From the NCBI GenBank assembly GCA_001599915.1, contig BCIG01000020.1, positions 397,416 to 461,415 of the forward strand: a stretch of 64,000 nt of DNA. The letters are read 5' to 3'. Both the position numbers and the translations under genes were made by a program. The stretch comes from Symbiotaphrina buchneri (Eukaryota > Ascomycota > Symbiotaphrinales > Symbiotaphrinaceae). This document shows positions 33,138 through 42,922 of the stretch, piece by piece. How positions within the stretch are numbered: the first letter of the stretch is position 1; each line of letters begins with the position of its first letter. The notes beneath the pieces are model-generated. The model saw only the letters and a program-made list of their open reading frames with translations, had not been told where the DNA came from and did no database searches.

Positions 33138-36100
33138 CTAAATCCAGTCCCCATCTTCGTCCACACTGCCGCGTCTCCCTCGACCACGGCTGCTGCTCCG
33201 GGCCTTCTTCCTTCCTCGTTTGCTGGGCGTCGTGCTTCCTACTTTGCTCGTGCGCCGCTTCCTACCACGCCCACTGCCGTTGGCTGGGTTGGAAGCCCCT
33301 TCCCCAGCCTCCTCATCGTCACTCGGAGTCTGAAGCCTGGCCGTACCGGTCAGATCACCCTCGTCCTCGGCGGCCATCTTGAAGTCTTCATCGAATGAGA
33401 GAAGCTCTACCAAGCTTCTACACTGTCCAATCATCCCCTCTGTCGTGGCCAAGCTGGCTACTCGCTCAGAGACGCCTTCCCAGAATCTGTCGCCAGTGAT
33501 ACCTTGTACCCGCACTGGGGCGCGGTTAAGATCCTTCGCCACGCCCTTGGCTTTGGTATCCCGCGTCTTTTGCTCATGTTGTAGGCCATAAAGACGGCGG
33601 AGGAATGTTCTGGCATCCCAAAGCATGCAGAGTATCACAGCAGAAGTGGCTAACTGTCTCAGTCGCGGTGTTTCCACACCACTGGGTACATCGCCTTGCT
33701 GGTCTGATCCCTCGTTGGCCGTTGCATCCGGCTGTGCTCTGAATACTTCCGTGTCTATCGCGTGGGCAACAGCAGTACCAGTGCCCGTGACGACCTTCTC
33801 CATGCAGTGTATAATATGCAGAAGGTCGTCTAGCCGGGAATATTCCATAAAGGCCAAGTTCTCGATCAAAAACCTGGAGAATTGTAAATGTGCCGGTGGA
33901 TCCCCCGTGGCATCGAGCTTCCCCGGCTCGAAGTCAATTCTGCTACACAGATTGCTGAGGAACTTTTTGCGCAACTTTCCGCTGCTTGTCTTCAGTACCT
34001 CGAAAAGAGGTCGGAGTTTGGCGGTGTAAGGTTGAGTTGTCGCTCCCAGAGGATCGCCGACAACATCTTTCTGGTAGATGTAGGCTTGTTGCACGGCCCT
34101 CATGTATTCCTTCTCGAACATGCTCTCGTACTTTTGATGTAGCACACCGTGCTCTCTCATAGCAATGGCCGCAATTGCCGGGTTCCGGGAGGTCTCTAGG
34201 GCGACGAGAGCGGGACCGCACTCTTTGGGATGGACTAATCCTTGTCGACAAATACTTGCGATCAGTTCCACCGCTGTCTGCGCGTAGTGATCCTGAGACG
34301 CTAAGGCGATTTGGATAATATCCGACAGGAATCTCTGGGCAGTGGACGTAGTGACACCATCATGATCAGCAGCAGAAGCAGACCCGCCTAAGTTCTGTAT
34401 ATCTCGCCCCCCCGAGCCTGGTTTCAGCGGCTCCCCAGCCTTCTCGGACCGTTTCTCCTCGAGCAGGAAGTAGTCGAGAAATCCTTGAAGAACAACATTC
34501 TTTAGTTCTGCGTTATCCCCGGCGAAGACTATCTCAAAGGCACTTTGGACTTGTTCCTTGAGGAAGTGTCTCGGCCAGGACGTGCATATCATGCAGACGC
34601 TATTGAGAGCCGCTGAGCGCACAGCGGGCGGTTGCTTTGGCGTCGTGAATTTGGCGATGATATCCACCATAGTACCCGACGTAGAGTCGCCTTTCCACCA
34701 TGGACATTCCTTTTGGAAGAGCTGTGAAAGGCTCTCAAAGTCACAATACTTTCCAAAGTACCCAGCAATCTGTATCCACCGTGCCACTCGAGACATTGTT
34801 TGGCTATTTGCATTGTCATTCAGATCCACACTCTGTGACTGATATACCCCTTTGAGACAGGAAATGGTGACCTTGACCAACCGCTCTGTGTTGTGGAGAA
34901 CACCATTGATCGTCCACAAGCAAGCGACCACCTCATCAAGCTCTTGCTTCCACAGTTTGGAGAGCGTTTTAAGCAGAGAACTCTGAACATTTTGGAGAAA
35001 TGTACTATGAGAGCTAGAAAGACGTGGAAGAACACATCGGTAGATGACAATGACAGATCGATATACAACGAGATCGTCACCAGTTGATAGATTGTTGATA
35101 TATGGTTGAAGCAATTCCAGCTGTTCTGCTGTGAAGAGGTCTGCATCGGCCTTTGCGAAGAGAGTTAATGTCTGTAATATGTGCTGCTCCTCTAGTTTCT
35201 CCGGCAGCTCATCTTGATCGATAAGACCATCGAACAAAGCAGCCACCATGCTTTTACAGACCTGGAAATATGCCTCTCTGTTCTTCGCGTCACGAGCGAA
35301 GATGTGGCGGAGGAGCGACTCTAGGAAAACAGAGACGCCTTCCCCTCGCTTTACGGTTTCCACAATTAGGGAAACCTGATTCTTGAGAGCTAGTACATGT
35401 CGTAAATAGGCTTCGCTGTTGGGGTCAGGTGTTTGGTGGTAGGGTGACAGCCAGATTTCCTCGAATATCTGTTTTGCAAGTTCAGAGACTGACTCTTCCG
35501 GGTCCGAGACTCGCCGAAAGAGACCATCAGCAATGGCTGTCATGATTATCTTCTTATCATTTCGGAGATATATTTCTTTCAATAATCTCATCGATCGCTT
35601 TCTCACACCGATAGCAGGGTCCGAGGCACGCAGCAGGATCGTCTTCCACACTTCTTCCTCTATGGCTGGTTTGAGCAAGATGCACCGTCCGATTAAGCTC
35701 AAGGCTGAATCCTTGACAAGAGGTGAAGAATCTGAAGCACATCTAAGAATATGGTGCAGGACGTAAGCTCCTCTGTCGAGAATCGTTGGATCTTTCTCGA
35801 GTAGCTGAATGACACTCTTCAAACTCCGACTCCGCACGGTCGCTTGTTCACTGCTCATAGATCTCAGGAGGATAACAAGCACCTGTTCGAACGCCTTACA
35901 GAAAGGATTGTTCAAAAGCGCGATGCTATAAGCAAGCCGGCCGTGATGAGGCCCAATCGGATCGGTGAAAATCTGCTCATCTCTCTCAACCCGATCAACA
36001 ATCTTGCTACTTAGCTTTAGAAGCACCTCATCATCGACTGTCTCAGTTGCGCCCTCTTCTTCGTCCGTCTCGTCCACTGTGGCAGCTGCGAACAGTTTCG

Positions 36101-38796
36101 ATGCCCATTCAGTCATGATATAACCGGCCGCGATCTCAAGATCCATCTTTTCGAGACCACGGCTCTGCAAATATTCCAAGATCATCTGATAAGGCCCATC
36201 TGCAGCAAGCAAAACTTCGCTTTTAAGTTGGCCTGACAAACATTCCTCACTCAGCCTGAGTAAGTGCTTGTCAAGTCCAGATGTGCCCGACTCCAGACTC
36301 TTCGAACTATGCCTCACCGATAGCGATAATTCCGAAATCGCCGATCCCATTGACCCCATAAGATCCAGAGCCATGTTCTTCGCCGGCGCAGCATTCTTCT
36401 CCCCCTGGGCGATGGGAATTAAGTTGGCAAGAAGTCTTTCCAAGAGCAGTTCAGCAGCTGGCCAGTCGACAGATCCCAAAACGCTGATGAAATCTTCAGT
36501 GAAGATGTCTAGAAGATTACGATACGGTTGGTCTCCAGTCTTGGTCGAACTCAAGGCACGCTGAATGAGAAAGCGAATGACGTATTGAGCACTTTTCTTA
36601 GCCCCGTCCAAGAGAGGCTGCACTGTACTTCTAAGCTTTTGTGCAGCGAAAGCAGCTGATAATGTCCTCGAGCCGTCTAGATCCCGCCGCTCTCCGTCGG
36701 TTTGCTGATGGCGCAAACCCGACACTCCAGGGTCACTGCCGTCGGAGTCATCATCAGAACCGTCAATATCGCCGCTGACTAGCCTGGGGTCCTTTCTCTT
36801 CCTGGAGTTGCCATCCTGAACATACGTCGCGACTGTCTGAATGAGCTTCATGATGAGCGCAGAAACGAGCTGAATGCTGTTTCCTTCGACCAGCTTATAT
36901 TGTCGAGCACTTTGCCGCGTAACAGGCAATTTCTCGATCGACGTCAAGATCTCATCGAAGATGAATGTCCGCTGTTCAGGATATCTCGTAAATAATCTGC
37001 ACAGTACGTCCATGGCTGCACGCCGGAGAGATTCGAATTTTGCTATGCCTGTCACTGAGTCCTTTTCACTATGTGCATTTTCAACAAAAATTAGACCGGC
37101 GGTTAGAAATTCGATGGTGGTTATAGCTCCCTCGGAAATCTCTTCTTTCATTAGAAGTTCTCCAAGCAGCCGCAGAATTTTGGTCGTCCGAATGGTCAAC
37201 ATGGATATGTTCTTTCTGCGCGCAGCTATGAGCGGGAACACATCCGATGTGGCCCCCGTACTTCTTAACTCCACGATAGGTGTTATTCCTGTATCAACGA
37301 CCATTTTCAGGACATTGAGAATATGTTGCAATAACTCTTCGGGGTACAGCTGTTTCTCCTTGCGTCCGCCAGTCATGATGGTCAAGACCGTTCTCGCCGC
37401 CAATAGACCACAGTCTGCAGTGCCTATTCTCCGCATCCAGGCGTCAACGTCGCTTTCGGCCCAACTCTCCTCGATCCTGAGATCAACAGATTCCGCTTGC
37501 TTCAGGGCACTTTCACACAGCTTCTGAAGTCGCCCCAGATGCTGGACTGGTACATCGCCTAACGACCCAAGCGATGACACCTTCCTAAGGGCATTCTCTA
37601 CTTTGATCTGCATATCAGGGCTGAGCGTCGGAATTTCGGTTTCGGCACCTGCATCTATAGAAAAGAACTGCTGTGCAGTGGCCGACATAGCTCCGGACGT
37701 ATCTCGTTGAAGGTTATCTTCAGCTTCGAATATAGACGTGACAAGCTCCTGCAGTGCTTGCAAAGCCGCTTCGGACTGTTGCCTTTGGTCTGAAGATGTA
37801 GCCAAGCTTCCCTCATCTTCCCCGAACTCAGAATACTTTCGCTTTTTGGGTTCAGGGCTAGCCCGAGAGTCCACGTGAGGAAAGCTCTCGTACTGCTGAA
37901 GCTTTTCGGATCCTGGGGCACGCGGTATTTCAACAACAAAGCTGGCCTTTGGTTGACTAGGACTGACTTGCCCGTTCCGCTTATCGACCTTGTGATTGTT
38001 GGAAAATGCGGCTTCATTCGCTTCCTTGATTTTGGACATGGTTTGATCCTGCAATTCCACAGGAGGGACTCCACCGCTTTGTGAACCGACCATCTCCGCA
38101 CCAGGCAATTTTCCAGAATTGACATAACTTGGGACAGCTGTGCCGCGAGCGTTGTATGAGCCTCTGCTCCTTTGCCGAGACTGTCTTCTGTCCACCGAGC
38201 CTTGAATATCTGGTCCTATGAGAGTGTCAAAGCGTTGATCTCCATGGGCAACATCTGTACATACGCTGATACGCAATATCGGTCCTGTCCAGGAGCATCT
38301 GGGAGAAAGCTCCTACTGTTGGGAGCGACCAGGTGGCTGAAGGTACCCCTGAACTTCTGGGAGCGGCTTTGAATTTACTGGAACACCAGTGTCAGTAAAC
38401 GAAAGACTGATTGGTCGAAGGCCAATGGAATGATATCGTACAATTCGGTCAGCTCCTCTGGCTCCAGATATCGTGTCAGCTCATGAAGAGTTTGCTGCAG
38501 GCGTGGAGCTGAGCCATTCGTCGCATGAGCTTCCTCATTGAACCGCGCCAACGAATTCCCGCTACCGTCGTAGTCTCTAGAAGCAGATAGCGGCGGGACG
38601 GCTTGGCTTATTGTGGGTATTGGTATGATATCTGACACCAGGATAATGAGCTCGGGCAGGGAAGCAGGCAGATGAGAGGCTCACCAGCTCCAAATGGCAC
38701 GATCGACGATAGTGGAGAGTACTGCAGGGCTTCATCGACGTTCAGGGTACGGAACTTCTCCTTCCCGGCGCCATTGCCGGGTCCGTGGCCGTTCAT
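33138..38796 (-). CDS. SCC2: Cohesin loader SCC2 (Mis4/Nipped-B)
   Basis: Loads cohesin on chromatin with Scc4/Mau2 and is needed for sister-chromatid cohesion and loop formation. Four exons, 38685-38796, 38442-38631, 38265-38377 and 33138-38215, give 1830 residues, a normal length. The N-terminal part, including LTRYLEPEELTELF, is predicted disordered and should bind the Scc4 partner. HEAT repeats fill the rest. Conserved blocks are ILDRGAYVLHHILRCASDSS, SALSLIGRCILLKPAIEEEV, VRKRSMRLLKEIYLRN and RRVSDPEESVSELAKQIFEE. The C terminus is an RGRKR/SKRGRKK basic tail with AT-hook-like repeats. The ATG at 38796 is chosen because the upstream in-frame triplet at 38823 is GTG. The three introns all lie in the first 580 bp. 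Confidence 0.94.
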
Positions 38797-39396
38797 TATG
38801 GTAGATCGACGAGGCCGCTTCACCTATACCTGTTTGTCTTCATTAAAGGTCCGTCCCCATCGAACCGCCCCGAAGGCGGGCGCGTTCCTGGATCGACACG
38901 AGTCAGTTCGGCTGTGGATCTGACATGAAGACGCGGGGGGCTGTTTGGATGCCCATAATCTGCTTGTGGTGGGAGCCTGGTAAAGTCGGGAGCCGTTTGA
39001 TTCTTGAAAGTCAGGTATGAGCATCTCAAAAAGGCAGCGTGCACTTATAATTGACCAACCGCAAGCGTACGGGGAGGGCGGGACAGTTGCTACGAAGTAC
39101 CTTGGGGACCTGAGGGTACCTTACCTGGATGATCTAGACCTATCTTAGTTAAGGTACCCTAGACGGGACCAATCGGAGGCAAGTGACTTGCAGAAGCTCG
39201 GAAAGGCTTAAACCTCCGCAGATTTGCGCTGCGGCACCCATTCGCGCCCTCACCGCCCTCCTGGCACATATCACTGACTCGCCGACAAAGAAAAAAGTTC
39301 GTACAAAGAATACTGTCACTCGAAGATACCGTAACTCGTACTTTCACAACACAGCTTGGCCTCTGATTTGTCAACGACATTTCATTATCCAGAGAG
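38797..39396. promoter_or_regulatory. Divergent interval SCC2 / RPA12
   Basis: This 600-bp interval between divergent start codons includes GGTACCTTACC and TTAAGGTACCCTAG near 39114-39170. No named factor site is recognised. Confidence 0.45.
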
Positions 39397-39890
39397 ATGT
39401 CCGCAATCGGATCCTTGGTCTTCTGCAACGCTTGTGGAAATCTCCTCGAAGGCTCTGCTGGCGATCCTCGAGCCATTCTCTCTTGTGATGTGTGCGGCGC
39501 TGAGTGTAAAGGTGAGCGTCTGCAATGGGTTCCACCAAGGGCAACAGGGAACTAAGCTTCTCAACGTGCAGATACTTCTTCGAGAACAGTCACAACCCAG
39601 TCGAAGCCATCCGCTTTCCCCTCGGCTCTTCGAGCTAAACGGTCAGAAGTCCAAACGCTCACGACAGAGGATGTGCAAACAGACGCGACGATCAGACAAA
39701 CGTGCCCAGAATGCGGCAGAGAAGAGATGAGATACTACACCTTGCAGCTGCGGAGTGCAGATGAAGGGAGCACCGTCTTTTATACGTGCGAATGCGGCTA
39801 CAAGTATGCCCATGATATCGAATTATGCGTATATATACGTTTCAGCCTGGTGCTAACAATGCTTGCCACAGGTTCAGTACAAACAACTAG
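39397..39890 (+). CDS. RPA12: RNA polymerase I subunit RPA12
   Basis: Small subunit of RNA polymerase I that supports RNA cleavage and proofreading during rRNA synthesis. Three exons, 39397-39511, 39572-39803 and 39872-39890, give 121 residues, the expected size. The N-terminal zinc ribbon has CNACGN and CDVCG. The C-terminal TFIIS-type ribbon has CPECG and CECG around the acidic hairpin RSADEGST, whose Asp-Glu pair is used in cleavage. The last exon is 19 nt and completes GYKFSTNN, as in other fungi. Without that splice the frame would read through 39804 into a much longer unrelated peptide, antisense to the next gene. Confidence 0.95.
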
Positions 39891-39995
39891 ATTCCATGGT
39901 ATTCCTTTACTCCAAATCCTCCAAGGGTTGCGTTGTAAAGCTGGCACCGCCAGCGCTATGCATCCTGCCGTTACTGGGTATCGATGGCCCCCCTT

Positions 39996-41075
39996 TCAAG
40001 CCATAGCGGCGATGCTAGACTGCTCTTCCCTTCCGGGCACAATAGCATATTCCATCTCGCCATTCTTTTCAAATTCGGCCATGTCCAACGCCACCACTAC
40101 GCTTTCCCTTACGACTCGCTCCGGGTCGTCAAGGAATTGCTTCAGGGTATCCTCTACCCCTTCCTCATCGCCCAGACTTCCAAGAGCTTCGGCAGCTTCG
40201 TGTCGGACCATGCCTTCTTCCTCTTGGTTGCTCAAGGTTGAGACAAGGCTGGGGATGGAAGCAGGGTGCGACAACTGTCCGAAGACAAAGGCTATCTCAT
40301 GGCGGAACAAGGCGGATGGATCATTGAGGCCGTGGGAGAGGGCACGAATAGCTGGGACCGCCGTCGGAAGATCGGGTGGAGAGGCCATGTCACGCAGCGC
40401 AAACATGGCCCTGTACCTCTGGAACAGGGGCAGCTCTGTGTTGAGAAGTGTAGCTTGGAGTTCGGGGATCGAAGGCTCCGCTTCGGCCTGTGCGAGGGGT
40501 GGAGCAGGGTCTATAGATGCAAAGTCGCTGGAACCCGAAATTAGTACATATCAATTCATGACCAGTCACGGTTCTTACCTCTCCTGCAGCGTTTCTTGCT
40601 CTCTCTGCTTGGAATGCTCCCATTCTATCCGGTCCACGGCGATGTCGCAGGTCTGGCGTATTGTGTCCGGCTCGCCTGTATCATCGCGGAATCGCTTCAG
40701 GACTTCAAGGCTGCTGACATCTCCTAAAGCAGCCAGAGCCTCGGCTGCCTCGTGTCGGCACATGTCATCCTCGTCCGTGTTCTCCAACACGGCTCGTAAA
40801 TAAGGGACGGACGCATGATTCCTTGATTGTCCCAAGCAGTATGCCAGTTCATGCTTGAGCAGAGCAGAATCGGAAGAAAACGCAGCTGCTATAGCGTTGA
40901 TGGCCGGGAGGGTCTGTTCTGTGGGAGGATTGAGTGATGCGAGGTGCTTGAGGGAGAAAAGTGCCCGAAATCGTTTGGCAAGAGGAGTGTCTTCGCTGAC
41001 AAGGATCTTGCGCAGAGCGGAGACGGTAGGATCTTCCACATCTGCAGGCTGTTCATCCACAGCAGATGGAGCCAT
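39996..41075 (-). CDS. LIA1: Deoxyhypusine hydroxylase
   Basis: Di-iron HEAT-repeat enzyme that completes hypusine formation on translation factor eIF5A. Two exons, 40579-41075 and 39996-40527, give 342 residues. The four His-Glu motifs that hold the iron are visible in two pairs: LLKHELAYCLGQ and CRHEAAEALAALGD in the first half, FRHEIAFVFGQ and VRHEAAEALGSLGD in the second. The halves are joined by a variable linker that contains the 51-nt intron. The start MAPSAVDEQPADVEDPTVSA is preferred over an in-frame triplet 40 codons upstream. The stop is 105 bp from the RPA12 stop, so the two genes converge tightly. Confidence 0.95.
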
Positions 41076-41545
41076 GATGCGTAAGTCGAAGGGCCTCTTA
41101 CCAAGTTCGACTGCAAGAAAAGGTGCAGCCTTGAAGCAGAGAAAGTGGGAAGCGGATGTTAAAAGGGATGAATATTTGTACGAAGTAGATACCATATAAG
41201 TCCAGAAAGATTATTATTGTGATCCGCCAGCGCTGTGAAAATGTTCTAGCCCACCCATTCGCATGATTATTGGCGGGGTGGAAAGGCTCGGCGTCGGCCG
41301 AGCGTTGGATTAGCCCCTTCAGGACTAGTGCACAAAGCTGCAGCCTTGTCCATCCGTATCGGACGTCGACTTCTTCACCTCCCAAGGTTCCATCATCTTC
41401 TCTCGCACACATACTGCAATTCATACATCGCACAGAACCCAGGCGGTATTCTCTACTACTTAGCGCCATTACAAGTCGTCTTGCATATCATAGCCCTCGG
41501 CGCACCATATTCGACGAAGTATAACGGACACGCCACGCACACAAG
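41076..41545. promoter_or_regulatory. Divergent interval LIA1 / DIM1
   Basis: This 470-bp interval lies between divergent start codons. No gene and no clear factor site are recognised. Confidence 0.4.
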
Positions 41546-42088
41546 ATGGGCTCCGTGGTTCTGCCTCATCTGGTTACTGGCTGGCATGTTGATCAGGCTA
41601 TCATGTCGGAGGAGGATCGCCTCGTTGTTATCCGGTTCGGCAGAGACTGGGATCCCGACTGTATGAGGCAGGATGAAGTGTTGTACCGTAAGTTCGGCCT
41701 TGGTCTTCATGCTGCAACTGGTGAGCTGTGCTAATAGCCATGGTAGGCATTGCCGACCGCGTTAAGAACTTTGCTGTCATCTACGTCTGTGATCTGGACC
41801 AGGTGCCAGACTTCAAACAGATGTATGAATTATACGACCCGATGACAATCATGTTCTTCTTCCGCAACAAGCACATGATGTGCGATTTTGGAACTGGCAA
41901 CAACAACAAGCTCAACTGGGTCTTGGAAGACAAGCAAGAGTTGATCGACATCATCGAAACTATCTATCGGGGTGCTAAGAAGGGAAGGGGTCTCGTAGTG
42001 AGTCCGAAAGGTATGTTGCCCCATCTTTTGTTGGTTGGACAAGTGCTAAGCATTCTCTGCAGATTACTCGACCCGGTATCGCTACTAA
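41546..42088 (+). CDS. DIM1: U5 snRNP protein DIM1 (TXNL4A, thioredoxin fold)
   Basis: Thioredoxin-like component of the U4/U6.U5 tri-snRNP, essential for pre-mRNA splicing. Three exons, 41546-41687, 41747-42010 and 42063-42088, give 143 residues, close to the near-invariant length of the family. The protein is highly conserved: LPHLVTGWHVDQAIMSEEDR, VVIRFGRDWDPDCMRQDEVL, NFAVIYVCDLDQVPDF, DPMTIMFFFRNKHMMCDFGT and GAKKGRGLVVSPKDYSTRYR. The last exon encodes only the DYSTRYRY end, which is typical. No redox CXXC motif is present, as in all DIM1 proteins. Confidence 0.97.
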
Positions 42089-42922
42089 GCCCCACTGGCG
42101 ATTCTTGCCGATTCTGTCAGTTCAAATATCATCTGAAGCGGGTCATGGGGCTGAGAATGGAGTTGGGGTGTTTGGGCTGCAATGTTTCATGATCGGTTGG
42201 TCTCACTGTGGCAATCTTGCTATCGATGCTAGAACTCAAAGACGCTAATGAACTATTGACATGGCAAAGACTCTATTCGTACCCGCTGCATGTAACAGAG
42301 GTGCGTGCCGATGACAATATATGTTTCCTTGTTGGTGTCGATGGTCGATGCTACTAACCCACTGCCCGCACCTGCGGTTTGCCCTCGTAGATGAAGTGCA
42401 GTTCTTTCCGCCGTGCCACAAAGCTACCTCAGGTAAGGTTTCAACCCACACGCATGGACATCTTGACTGGTAGGTTTCGGCAACCGGGCAGCCTCCAATA
42501 CAAAATCCCACTTGGGGGATAGTGTCTAAGGTATCCGGTCCTCTGCCGCGACACGTCCGGTTTGTAGAAATAAGATATTGTGTGATTCTCGATGTAACAA
42601 CGGAATTAACTAGATTTATTGCAATCGTCGCTCTGTGATGCATGTCGATGGTGAAAGCTGCTGCTGCGTGCTATCGTACACCACGGAGTTTTGTAGCTCC
42701 GACACGCCGACCTCTCTCTATCTCTACCTACGTAGTTACCTTATCGTGGTGACTTCGTACGGTAGCTTGTTTATCGCAGCTGGAGCTTCGGAGCTTTGAC
42801 ATACCTCAACCCTTCCTTCGTGCGGAGACACCTCGTGTCTTGCTATGAAGGGACCCTACGCCGAGTTCCCCGGCAGCATGCGATTAGAGGACACATAAGC
42901 CTCATACTCGTACTTTCGAAAG
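42089..42922. other. Intergenic stretch upstream of FIG4
   Basis: This 834-bp interval has no recognisable gene. An open frame at 42245-42643 (-) does not resemble a known protein. CTACCTACGTAG and TTACCTTATC words appear near 42725-42745. Confidence 0.45.

Noticed and set aside
36874-37527. Plus-strand open frame of 217 codons inside SCC2
   Set aside because: It lacks recognisable features and is fully antisense to conserved HEAT repeats of SCC2.
33138-38796. Chance that the whole window is a secondary-metabolite or defence cluster
   Set aside because: All recognised genes are housekeeping functions without a shared pathway, and none is a synthase, transporter or cluster regulator.
39673-40803. 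Plus-strand open frame of 376 codons
   Set aside because: It begins as the second exon of RPA12 and runs on through an unspliced intron into the antisense of deoxyhypusine hydroxylase.
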